In this document: positions 23,807 through 31,785 of the stretch, piece after piece | Numbering within the stretch: the first letter of the stretch is position 1 | Layout: each line of letters opens with the position of its first letter | The notes under the pieces: generated by a model | Told to the model about the DNA's origin: nothing | What the model saw: the letters and a program-made list of their open reading frames with translations, nothing else | The model's database searches: none | Assembly: GCF_000010165.1 (NCBI RefSeq) | Contig: NC_012491.1 | Span: 1,234,001 to 1,298,000, forward strand | Length of the DNA stretch: 64,000 bases | Source of the DNA: Brevibacillus brevis NBRC 100599 | Lineage (GTDB): Bacteria > Bacillota > Bacilli > Brevibacillales > Brevibacillaceae | Direction of reading: 5' to 3' | Made by a program: the position numbers and the translations under genes

Positions 23807-25903
23807 GTGATGCCAATGAAAAATCAAATCTACCTTCGCCGGAAAAATAAAATCATCGTACATCAGGGGCAGCATGAACTGCCTACCTCTTATTTAGCTG
23901 CGGCTTTGCGCAATATAGAGAGCTTGGGCTATACCTTTTCACTGGAATTGCTAGAAAGAATCCGTACGCTGTCGGAAGGAGAGTTTTTTGCGCTCTATTC
24001 GGATGTGGTAGCTGTGCTAAAAGTAAAGATCGGGGCATCCCGCCAGTACAAGCCGATGTATCCGAATTTTCCTAAGCAAGTCATGGAGGCTAGCGAGGGT
24101 GAGCTGTTTGTAAATGCAATCATTCATTATTTGACATTGGATCTTCCTGTGCACGAAGTGAAAAAACGTTTGCCTTTGCTAAGAGAATCTCGCCTGAAGC
24201 TGATTCATTTGGGCACAGATGAAGAGCTGCTGCAGGTAGGAATGAATTTGCTGCGCGCCAATAGCTCATTGTCTGCTACTGATAAGGAAGACTTGGAGGG
24301 CTTGATTCAGGCCTATGAAGGAATCGCAGAAGCTCTGCCGACAGAGATTCCTCAAAAGGAAAACGTGGCGATCGCTGCTAGCCTGCTGCTCAAATATGAC
24401 AAGCTTCCTGCTGCTTTTTTTGCTCACTATTACAAGACCGCAACAGATGTATTGCGTCTGGCAGTGGCGCTGTCTGATGGAGATGTGAGCTTGGCAGAGC
24501 CTGCAAAATTTCACAAGTTCAAACGCGGGGAAAGAAGGCTGCTCCTTGGCCTACTGGAAGCCAGCTTGAATATCGTTGAAGACATGAATCGTTACAAAAA
24601 CAGATGGATTCGTCTCGGGGAAATCTTGCATCCGTTTGAATATAAGGATCGCTACCCGAAAGCGGCAGAAGCATTCGATATTTTGCGCAACAATCACAAG
24701 ATCGAGACGTTCAATAGCCAAGTAGAGAAGGCGCTGGTCCGTGCGGATGTGAATACGGCGATCAAGCTGCTCGAACAGCGCCCAGGGGAATTCGCCCGCC
24801 GTCTGGATCATTTGTTGCGCCTGACAGAGCAGGGGAGTCCAGTCCTCACTGCCTTCGAGAAAATTGCGGATGGTGTATCGACTCCAGTTCTTTTGCAAGT
24901 CATGAATCACTTCGACAAACGGGATAGCTACGGGGAATGGCGAACCTTTTTTCCGAAAGGGCAGGTGGCGAAAGTACAGGCAATCGAAAACCGAGTGCCA
25001 GGCTTGCAAGAGGACATCAGACAGAAGGCAGCGGATATTTGCCGGACAGCGTTGTTAAACCGTTTTGCCCAATTGCCGTCGCTGGGCAACGTCTATATCG
25101 ATCCGCGACTACAGGAGCATCTCGTTCCTTTTTCGATGCGCTCCGCCAGCAAAGCGTTGCGCACGATTGCACGCGGCTCCCGTCTATCGATCCCGGGTGG
25201 AGGAACGATTCGCTTTTTCCTGTGGTGGAGGGAAGGGAGCGTCAACGATGTCCCTACAGGCAGAGTCGATATCGATTTGTCTGCCGTGCTCTATAGCAAA
25301 GACTGGAAGTACATGGAGCATATTTCTTATACCAATCTGCGTTCCGACAAGTATCAAGCGTACCATAGCGGGGATATTGTGGAGGCTCCCGAAGGCGCGT
25401 GCGAGTTCATCGACATCGGAATTGATTCTGTCATCCGCTATGGTGGTCGATATGTCGTAATGAACCTGTATTCGTTTTCGAGTCAGCCTTATTGTGATTT
25501 GCCTGAATGCTACGCAGGCTGGATGATTCGGTCGGCGCCACAGACAGGAGAAATTTTCGAGCCGCAGACGGTACAGGACAAGATTGATCTCGCCGCAGAC
25601 ACGCGGATTTGTATCCCGGTCATTCTGGATCTCATGGAGAGAAAAGTGATTTGGACGGATATCGCCCTGAATTCCGATCCGCGTTTTGCCAACAATGTGG
25701 AGTCTAATGCCGGAGGGGTGGAGCTGATGGGAAGAGCGCTCACCTCGTTGGTGAAGCCTACCCTGCATGAGTTGTTCATGCTTCATGCACAGGCGAGAGG
25801 GACGCTGATTGATCAAGCAGAAGAGGCAGATACGGTATTTTCCTTGGAGGAAGGGATTACGCCGTTTGATACGGAGATCATCATGGCGGATTTTATGCAG
25901 TAA
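23807..25903 (+). CDS. Large TerD-domain (tellurium resistance-like) protein
   Basis: This protein of about 697 residues has a long N-terminal helical region (1-450) of no recognised family. The C-terminal part (about 460-640) resembles the TerD fold, including GRVDIDLSAVLYSKDW, AYHSGDIVEAPEGACEFIDI and YVVMNLYSFSSQP. TerD domains bind calcium and occur in stress and phage or chemical defence loci, with unclear chemistry. Start choice is open: GTG 23807, ATG 23810 or ATG 23816; none has a ribosome site at normal spacing. The gene begins right after a terminator-like hairpin and is followed by a terminator. Confidence 0.75.
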   Translation: MMPMKNQIYLRRKNKIIVHQGQHELPTSYLAAALRNIESLGYTFSLELLERIRTLSEGEFFALYSDVVAVLKVKIGASRQYKPMYPNFPKQVMEASEGELFVNAIIHYLTLDLPVHEVKKRLPLLRESRLKLIHLGTDEELLQVGMNLLRANSSLSATDKEDLEGLIQAYEGIAEALPTEIPQKENVAIAASLLLKYDKLPAAFFAHYYKTATDVLRLAVALSDGDVSLAEPAKFHKFKRGERRLLLGLLEASLNIVEDMNRYKNRWIRLGEILHPFEYKDRYPKAAEAFDILRNNHKIETFNSQVEKALVRADVNTAIKLLEQRPGEFARRLDHLLRLTEQGSPVLTAFEKIADGVSTPVLLQVMNHFDKRDSYGEWRTFFPKGQVAKVQAIENRVPGLQEDIRQKAADICRTALLNRFAQLPSLGNVYIDPRLQEHLVPFSMRSASKALRTIARGSRLSIPGGGTIRFFLWWREGSVNDVPTGRVDIDLSAVLYSKDWKYMEHISYTNLRSDKYQAYHSGDIVEAPEGACEFIDIGIDSVIRYGGRYVVMNLYSFSSQPYCDLPECYAGWMIRSAPQTGEIFEPQTVQDKIDLAADTRICIPVILDLMERKVIWTDIALNSDPRFANNVESNAGGVELMGRALTSLVKPTLHELFMLHAQARGTLIDQAEEADTVFSLEEGITPFDTEIIMADFMQ

Positions 25904-25917
25904 GGTTAGGGGAGTGT

Positions 25918-25957
25918 AAGGCTTGGATTCGGTATTGTACCGGACTCAAGCCTTTTT
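25918..25957 (+). terminator. Terminator after the TerD-like gene (hairpin type A)
   Basis: Outer stem AAGGCTTG/CAAGCCTT (25918-25925, 25947-25954), inner stem CGGTA/TACCG, then TTTTT. Its core, CGGTA...ACCGG.CTCA.GCCTTTTT, recurs at 30926-30962 on the far side of the next gene cassette. Confidence 0.85.
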
Positions 25958-26064
25958 ATTTTGTCTATTCTAGCTGAAAATTTTTCTCCTATGTTCATGG
26001 AAATTTCAAATAAAACCCAATTAATAGTCATAACGAGCTATTTTTTTGCTAGTAACTGGAACTC

Positions 26065-26070
26065 TATAAT
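26065..26070 (+). promoter_or_regulatory. Probable -10 box for the thiF cassette
   Basis: A consensus TATAAT sits at 26065-26070 in an AT-rich stretch, about 48 bases before the preferred TTG start. The matching -35 region is poor (T-rich). Confidence 0.4.
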
Positions 26071-26117
26071 GTCAAAGGTAAATGGACAATTCAATTTGGA
26101 AAGAGGAGGAAAAAGGA

Positions 26118-26966
26118 TTGGAAATGGATTCGTTTTATTGGGAAATGGTCAAGAAAAATATTGGCGTGTATACCACTGAGGAACAAAAACGCTTAAAGGA
26201 CGGAAAGGTCATCATATTTGGACTCGGTGGGGTCGGGGGAATGGAAGCGATTCTTTGCGCCCGCATGGGGATCGGGCATGTCACCGGAGTAGATCCTGAT
26301 GAATTCGAGGTTTCTAACATCAATCGTCAGATGCTGGCTACGGTACATTCATTGGGTAAATCAAAAGCGGCGACGGCTGAAGAAGTTCTTCAATCCATTA
26401 ACCCATACATATCTATTCGATGCGTCCAAGCAAATGTCGATGAAGACAATGTGCTTGAACTGATGAAAGGGCATGATCTGGTGATTGAAGCAGTGGACGA
26501 TATACCCTCCCGTGTCATCATCCACCGGACCGCGCGTGAGCTGGGCATACCAAGCGTGGGCATGTCAGGGAGCCCCCCAACCCGAGGATTTGTCTCATCC
26601 TTTTTTCCAGACGGCATTTCGTACGAAACAGCATTGAACATCCCAGGAGCAGGGGAAAAGTTGACCAATGAAGCGTTACGCCAAGAGATTGCTGACATAA
26701 AAAAAGCCAGGGCCTGGCACTCTGTCAAAGAAGGAGCTCCAAAGGAATGGGCAGAGGATTTTTGTGAGGGAAAGGCTGGCTGGATTATTACACCAGTTCG
26801 CGCTCATCTCATATCGCTTTTCAGCTTTCATGAAGCCGTGCAAATCTTGACGGGCAGAGAACCGTTGGCACGTGCACCCAAAGGAGTTCTCATTAATCTA
26901 GATACGGACACACCGGTAAAAGTGACAACTCCCCCTGATGGAACGTGGAACTATGCAACACTATAA
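26118..26966 (+). CDS. ThiF/MoeB/HesA-family adenylyltransferase (E1-like), first copy
   Basis: This 282-residue protein has the ATP-binding Rossmann fold of E1-like enzymes: GLGGVGG near residue 40, the acidic/arginine motif VDPDEFEVSNINRQ, and KSKAATAEEVL. Family members adenylate the C-terminus of a small protein or peptide, or another carboxylate such as a tRNA base. I see no CxxC zinc pairs of the ThiF/MoeB type. TTG 26118 is preferred because GGAGG lies 8 bases upstream; ATG 26124 is possible. It heads a five-gene same-strand cassette and is followed by a paralogue 30 bases later. Confidence 0.82.
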   Translation: MEMDSFYWEMVKKNIGVYTTEEQKRLKDGKVIIFGLGGVGGMEAILCARMGIGHVTGVDPDEFEVSNINRQMLATVHSLGKSKAATAEEVLQSINPYISIRCVQANVDEDNVLELMKGHDLVIEAVDDIPSRVIIHRTARELGIPSVGMSGSPPTRGFVSSFFPDGISYETALNIPGAGEKLTNEALRQEIADIKKARAWHSVKEGAPKEWAEDFCEGKAGWIITPVRAHLISLFSFHEAVQILTGREPLARAPKGVLINLDTDTPVKVTTPPDGTWNYATL

Positions 26967-26996
26967 CGATTTTGAAAGAACAAAGGAGATGATCGT

Positions 26997-27857
26997 GTGT
27001 CATTGATAGAAAATAGCCAATTATATAACAATAGTTTTACCCGCAATTTCGGAATCATTACGAGTAAGGAGCAAGCCAAACTGCGAAATGCAAGAGTAAC
27101 GGTGGTAGGTGCAGGCGGTGTGGGAGGAATCACATTGATTCAACTCGCCCGGATGGGTGTAGGGAAGCTTCATGTCATCGATCAAGACTCGTTTGAGGAA
27201 AGTAATCTCAATCGCCAAATGCTCAGCTTTGTCAGCAAAATCAACTCTCCCAAGGCGGAAGTAGCGAAGGAAATACTTCACGATATCAATCCAGAGCTGG
27301 AAGTAAAGGTAACAAGGGAGTTTGTTACCGAAGAAAATGCACATGATCTGCTGGGTGATACAGATGTGATTGTAGATGCTACGGATAATCTGGTTGCACG
27401 GGTAATCATTCATAGAACAGCAGCCGATATGGGGATTCCTTCCATCTGGATTGCGGTAACACCACCTTTCCGTGGAGGAGTCATGTGCATGACCCCGGAC
27501 TCCTTGCCCTATGAGGTCGCCATGAGACACCCTTCTTACAAACAGCCTCTCACACCAGAGATGCGTGAAAAAATTAGTCAGATCAAAGACGAGCGTGCAA
27601 AGTATTCCGTATCGCAAGGCGCTTTGCCTGAATGGGCAGATGCCTATGTAAAAGGAGAGGCTCCATGGGCAGTGCTTGCTCCGGTAGCGAATATCGTCGG
27701 CGTATTGGCTAGCTTTGAGGCATTCAAACTAATCATTCAGAGACCAAACCTATTGCCAGCCGTTGCTCCCAATCTAGTCAAAGTCAATTTAGCTTCCGTC
27801 CAAATGGTACAGGTGGAAGCCCCGGCAGAGGGAAGCTGGGATAACACGCTACTATAA
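26997..27857 (+). CDS. ThiF/MoeB/HesA-family adenylyltransferase (E1-like), second copy
   Basis: This 286-residue paralogue of the preceding gene has GAGGVGG, IDQDSFEESNLNRQ and the same overall length. The two share a middle segment (start of a PY/SYE...EIADIKKARA...SVKEGA / EKISQIKDERA...SVSQGA type region) and a similar C-terminus (GTWNYATL against GSWDNTLL). Tandem E1-like pairs could form a heterodimer or act on two substrates. No CxxC zinc motif is seen. The start is GTG 26997 after AAAGGAG. Confidence 0.82.
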   Translation: MSLIENSQLYNNSFTRNFGIITSKEQAKLRNARVTVVGAGGVGGITLIQLARMGVGKLHVIDQDSFEESNLNRQMLSFVSKINSPKAEVAKEILHDINPELEVKVTREFVTEENAHDLLGDTDVIVDATDNLVARVIIHRTAADMGIPSIWIAVTPPFRGGVMCMTPDSLPYEVAMRHPSYKQPLTPEMREKISQIKDERAKYSVSQGALPEWADAYVKGEAPWAVLAPVANIVGVLASFEAFKLIIQRPNLLPAVAPNLVKVNLASVQMVQVEAPAEGSWDNTLL

Positions 27858-27865
27858 GGACTCCT

Positions 27866-28315
27866 ATGTTGCATACCACCATTATCTTACTGGTAATCGC
27901 CCTCTTGTCATTAGTGGCAAAGGATCTGGTTCTCGTCTACGCTTCCCTCTTGCTGCTCGGATTATCTTTGTTAAAAGCAGTGCCTGTCATGGATGCAATC
28001 CAAAAACCAATGTTCCATGTGGGTCTGTTTTGTCTAATGGTATTCTTGTTGATTCCGATTGCCAAAGGAAAATATGATTTCATCTCCCTTGGTAAGGAAA
28101 TGGTCAGTTGGAAAGCAACGATAGCCATTTTAGCAGGTTTTATCATCTCTTATGTCGGGGGAAAAGGCTTAAGTATTTTGCCAGATCAACCGGTTGTTTT
28201 CATAGGCGTAACAATTGGAACACTTTTGGCCGTGCTACTGTCAAATGGGCTGCCCGCAGGCTTAATCATTGCAGCTGGATGCATTGCGTTGCTGTCGAGA
28301 ATCTTCAATTTCTAG
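27866..28315 (+). CDS. DUF441 family membrane protein
   Basis: This 149-residue protein has four or five hydrophobic helices and matches the DUF441 (YtwI/YeaL-like) family: LVYASLLLLGLSLL, GLFCLMVFLLIPIAKGKY and SNGLPAGLIIAAG. Its function is not known. It starts 8 bases after the second thiF gene and is followed 36 bases later by the lipoprotein hydrolase, so it appears to be part of the cassette; a transport role for the cassette product is only a guess. Confidence 0.8.
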   Translation: MLHTTIILLVIALLSLVAKDLVLVYASLLLLGLSLLKAVPVMDAIQKPMFHVGLFCLMVFLLIPIAKGKYDFISLGKEMVSWKATIAILAGFIISYVGGKGLSILPDQPVVFIGVTIGTLLAVLLSNGLPAGLIIAAGCIALLSRIFNF

Positions 28316-28351
28316 GACCCTCTAAATCTAATTTGAAAGAAGTGCCAAACT

Positions 28352-29443
28352 ATGAATTTCAATCATCAAATGAAAAATCATTTTCTTATGCTAGTCATAT
28401 CTTTAGGCCTGCTTGTTCAAGGGTGTTCAACTCCTGATTCCCCCCATCAAAATAGTAAAACACAAGCTCAATCAGTAGTGGAATCAACCAGTGAGATCGT
28501 AACGGAAGAACTGAAAGTGCCAAGCATCGATCAGGACGTCTCCTTGTATGTGAGGCATATGAGTGCGAAAAACAAGGAAAAGTTCGCCAGCAAAGAGGTT
28601 GTGTTGTTTCTTGAACCGTTTAGCGTACCTACTGCCGAAGCTTTCGATGTTCCGGGATTCTCCTGGATGGAGGAATACGCAAAGCAAGGCTACGACACTT
28701 GGGCGATGGACTTCCGAGGGTTCGGGCATTCTACCCGACCAGTTGAGATGGATCAACCACCTGTAAAGAATGCTCCTGTCGTCCGTGCTACTGAGGCGGT
28801 AAAAGATCTGGAGGCTGTCGTCCAGCACATAAAGAAAACCCGACAAGTGGATAAAATCAGTATCGTAGGATGGTCATGGGGTGGAGTTGTTGCAGGGATG
28901 TACGCGACTGAACATTCCGATGATATTGAAAAACTCGTGCTTTATGGTGTTATGCATGGTTTTTCTTTGCCTTTGATGGCAACTCCGTTTGAAGCAAAAG
29001 GGAAGCCAGGTGAAATTAATCCCCAATTACCAGCATATCAGGTTGTCCAGTTTGACAAGGCCATGCACCATTGGCACATGATGCTAGATAAACGTGATCT
29101 GGTTTCTGGTGAGGCAATGAATGCTGTATCCAAGGTCTTCGTAAACGCTGATCCTAACAGCAGCAAGCAATCTGAACAGTCCATCCGCCGTCCAATGGGA
29201 CCTTTGGTAGATCTGTATTACATATGGACGGACAGACCCATTTTTGATGCGGCGAAAATTACGACGCCAGTGTTGATCATTCGAGGAGATCTAGACTTTT
29301 TTGCCGATAAGTCCCTCTTCCATAAGCTGACCAATTCATCTGCAAAACAAGAAGTGGTTATCAAAGATGCCACACATTGGGTGTTGTATGAAAAAAATCG
29401 TGCTCAGCTCTTGCGTGAAACAGACGAATTCCTGAAAAAGTAA
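28352..29443 (+). CDS. Alpha/beta hydrolase, membrane-anchored lipoprotein
   Basis: This 363-residue hydrolase is exported and lipid-anchored: the signal peptide ends in lipobox VQGC (Cys25). The catalytic triad can be read as Ser in GWSWGG, Asp in RGDLDFFAD and His in ATHWVLYEK. The oxyanion region MDFRGFGHSTRP is also present. It would act on an ester, amide or lactone outside the cell. Its place inside the thiF/DRE-TIM cassette suggests it processes, activates or hydrolyses the pathway product. A GAAAGAAGTG site precedes ATG 28352. Confidence 0.85.
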   Translation: MNFNHQMKNHFLMLVISLGLLVQGCSTPDSPHQNSKTQAQSVVESTSEIVTEELKVPSIDQDVSLYVRHMSAKNKEKFASKEVVLFLEPFSVPTAEAFDVPGFSWMEEYAKQGYDTWAMDFRGFGHSTRPVEMDQPPVKNAPVVRATEAVKDLEAVVQHIKKTRQVDKISIVGWSWGGVVAGMYATEHSDDIEKLVLYGVMHGFSLPLMATPFEAKGKPGEINPQLPAYQVVQFDKAMHHWHMMLDKRDLVSGEAMNAVSKVFVNADPNSSKQSEQSIRRPMGPLVDLYYIWTDRPIFDAAKITTPVLIIRGDLDFFADKSLFHKLTNSSAKQEVVIKDATHWVLYEKNRAQLLRETDEFLKK

Positions 29444-29468
29444 GTAAACTCGTAAGGATGTGCTGGAA

Positions 29469-30887
29469 ATGAAGCCGTTTCAAATTTTGGATGCAACACT
29501 GCGAGAAGGAGAGCAGCAAGCAGGCGTTCGCTTCACATGCGAAGACAAGATTCGCATACTGCATCTCTTGGAAAGCTATCAAATAAACCTCATAGAAGTG
29601 GGCCATCCCGGAATTTCTGCTCTGGATGAAGAAATCTGCCGAAAAGTGGCTCAATCGGCAAGACGAGCGCAAATACTAATGCATGCGAGAGCTACTGTTG
29701 AAGAAGTACATGCTGCAAAGCGCGCCAAAGCAGACTGGGTGGGGATATGGGCTTCCATTAATGATGTGTCTATCCAAACCAAATTCAGACATCACGAGGA
29801 AAGCTATATACTTGAGAAAGTCCAACAAGCAGTTATCGAAGCAAAAAAGCTTGGATTACAGGTTAGATTCACGATTGAAGACGCTTCACGGACAGAGTGG
29901 GAAAAGATATCCAGCTTAGGTTATGCTGCTTTGCAGGCAGGTGCAGATCGCATTAGTTTGGCAGATACTGTCGGGATTTGGGAGCCTGATACATGCAAAA
30001 AAATCGTAACTCGTGCCATTGAGGAGTTTGGATGCGAAATTGAAGTTCATCTGCATAATGATTTCGGTCTTGCTCAAGCGAATGCGCTGGCGGCTATTGA
30101 TGCAGGCGCTTCTGTCATTGATGCGACAATTTTAGGGATCGGTGAAAGAGCAGGCATTACTGACTTGATCCAGCTTACTGTTGCGTTGCAAAAGCTGCGA
30201 AATGATCATCGATATTCTTTGGATAGAATTCCCGAGCTTGTCCAAGCGATACGTCTGACGACAGGGTATAGGCCGGACGAACTGCGCCCTATCACCGGGC
30301 AAAATGCCTTTACGCATACATCGGCTTACCATGTCCAAGCCGTAAAGAGAAATTCCAAAGCGTATGAGCCATTACCTCCCGAAACAATTGGAAGAACACG
30401 GCTTCTCGAAGAAAAGCGTCCTCCAATAGGAAGTCCAAAGCTACCTGTTTCCTTACAGGTAGGAAAGCCGTTTCCCAAAGGTGCTTCAGAGCTACAGTAT
30501 CATCGTGACGGTCCAGGGATACGCTGGGTTATGATGGATTCGCGTGTTGATGAGCGAGCCTCATTCTATGTGATCCAAAGGATATTTGGACTATGCGATT
30601 TGTCCGGTATTCCTGAAAAGCATGTAGACAGACATGCGCATCATTGTGACAGTGCCTTCCTCTTTTGGGGAGATGCACCTGATGGCACTGGGCTGGTGTG
30701 TCATGTTCAACTCGGTGAAGAAGAGAAGACTGTTGAGAGTCCAGCGGCTATTTTTATCCCAGCAGGGGTCGAGCATTCCTATCACTATGTGTCTGGTCGC
30801 GGAACTTATACAAATATTGTATTGTCACCTGAATACAACAAAAGCCTTTTGGTTTCAGCAGCTTCTTCTGAAATACCAGTGAGCTAA
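29469..30887 (+). CDS. DRE-TIM (isopropylmalate/homocitrate synthase-like) enzyme fused to a cupin
   Basis: A 472-residue two-domain protein. Residues about 1-290 form an HMGL-like TIM barrel, with DATLREGEQQAG at the start and the metal motif HLHNDFGLA near 200, as in homocitrate, isopropylmalate and citramalate synthases and HMG-CoA lyase. Residues about 330-460 form a cupin with the metal-binding HVDRHAHHCDSAF and PAGVEHSYHYV segments. The usual LeuA regulatory domain is replaced by the cupin. ATG 29469 is preferred, 10 bases after AAGGA. It is the last gene of the cassette and probably makes or cleaves a branched 2-oxoacid-derived product. Confidence 0.82.
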   Translation: MKPFQILDATLREGEQQAGVRFTCEDKIRILHLLESYQINLIEVGHPGISALDEEICRKVAQSARRAQILMHARATVEEVHAAKRAKADWVGIWASINDVSIQTKFRHHEESYILEKVQQAVIEAKKLGLQVRFTIEDASRTEWEKISSLGYAALQAGADRISLADTVGIWEPDTCKKIVTRAIEEFGCEIEVHLHNDFGLAQANALAAIDAGASVIDATILGIGERAGITDLIQLTVALQKLRNDHRYSLDRIPELVQAIRLTTGYRPDELRPITGQNAFTHTSAYHVQAVKRNSKAYEPLPPETIGRTRLLEEKRPPIGSPKLPVSLQVGKPFPKGASELQYHRDGPGIRWVMMDSRVDERASFYVIQRIFGLCDLSGIPEKHVDRHAHHCDSAFLFWGDAPDGTGLVCHVQLGEEEKTVESPAAIFIPAGVEHSYHYVSGRGTYTNIVLSPEYNKSLLVSAASSEIPVS

Positions 30888-30925
30888 AAGGTACAGGAAT
30901 TTATTGAGGAGTGGGCGGCCATCTG

Positions 30926-30962
30926 GGCATGAGTACGGTATAGACCGGGCTCATGCCTTTTT
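30926..30962 (+). terminator. Terminator after the thiF/cupin cassette (hairpin type A)
   Basis: Outer stem GGCATGAG/CTCATGCC (30926-30933, 30950-30957), inner CGGT/ACCG, then TTTTT. It closely resembles the terminator at 25918-25957. Confidence 0.85.
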
Positions 30963-30987
30963 CGGCTGAATACTTGAGTATTTGTGG

Positions 30988-31680
30988 TTACATCGACAAA
31001 ACCCCGCCATAGATCGGCTCCTGCTGCGTTTTTTGTCCCCACGTGCGCGTACCATACTCAAAATGCCACCACTCCTGCGGATAGTTGACGAATCCGGCAG
31101 TAGTCATCAAATGATAGAGCAGTCGGCGATTGTCTCGAATCTCGATGTCTTTTTGGGTAGGCTGTACGAGTTCTTCATAATGGCAAGTATCAGCTCTTTC
31201 ACTGAAATCATCGAAGGCTGTGCCCATCTCCAGCCAGCCATCAGGTCCTGCGATAGTCAGATCGACGGCACCACCGGATAGGTGCGGGGACGGTTTGGAG
31301 AGGTCTGTTGTTGGATACGCAACGAATTTGCTCAATTCTTCCGTGAGGGCGGGTCCTTCCTGCCAGCCTTGTAAAAGCAAGGCTTCACGGAAACGCTCAT
31401 ACAGCGATGCCTGTACCTCGAACGAGCGCCAGCCGTCCAGCACGACGAGCTTGTAGCCAACTGGCAGTTGCGCGGCTGCCGTAGCGAGCTTGCGTGCTGC
31501 CCCTTCTCGCAAAAAGGCTTCCGGCTGCGTTCCGGCATAGCCCTCGTGGTAGTAGGCTGGATAGATCGTGATTTGTTCCGAAAGGGAAGAGAGGGGGATC
31601 ATCGGTTCGTTGCATTCCTTGATCGGCAGTGGGCTGGGCAGGACCATGTCTGTTATTTTTGGAATCGGAGGATATAGCAT
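30988..31680 (-). CDS. VanX/DdpX-type D-alanyl-D-alanine dipeptidase (M15D)
   Basis: This 230-residue zinc peptidase has the M15D signatures: SPHLSGGAVDLT (His and Asp zinc ligands) and the catalytic EWWHFEYG near the C-terminus. YKLVVLDGWRS is also typical. It would split D-Ala-D-Ala, with a role in peptidoglycan turnover or in using D-amino acid dipeptides. No vanH or vanA ligase genes are adjacent, so this is not evidence of a glycopeptide resistance operon. No signal peptide is seen, so it is probably cytoplasmic. The ribosome site is weak (GGTGTG). Confidence 0.88.
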   Translation of the reverse strand: MLYPPIPKITDMVLPSPLPIKECNEPMIPLSSLSEQITIYPAYYHEGYAGTQPEAFLREGAARKLATAAAQLPVGYKLVVLDGWRSFEVQASLYERFREALLLQGWQEGPALTEELSKFVAYPTTDLSKPSPHLSGGAVDLTIAGPDGWLEMGTAFDDFSERADTCHYEELVQPTQKDIEIRDNRRLLYHLMTTAGFVNYPQEWWHFEYGTRTWGQKTQQEPIYGGVLSM

Positions 31681-31785
31681 GACTGCACACCACTTTCGAT
31701 TGTTTTGCCAATAGGGTAACGAAAAACGTCAAGTAAGTAAACGGTCATTATCTTAAATTTTCTGCCAATAGACACCTGCGAGGAA

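Noticed and set aside
26069..26179. Short reading frame (MSKVNGQF...) overlapping the first thiF gene, a possible precursor peptide for the E1-like enzymes
   Set aside because: Its ATG overlaps the likely -10 box and it has no ribosome site, so it would not be translated.
30988..31680. VanX-like gene as sign of vancomycin resistance
   Set aside because: No vanH, vanA-type ligase or VanRS genes are adjacent; standalone M15D dipeptidases are common.
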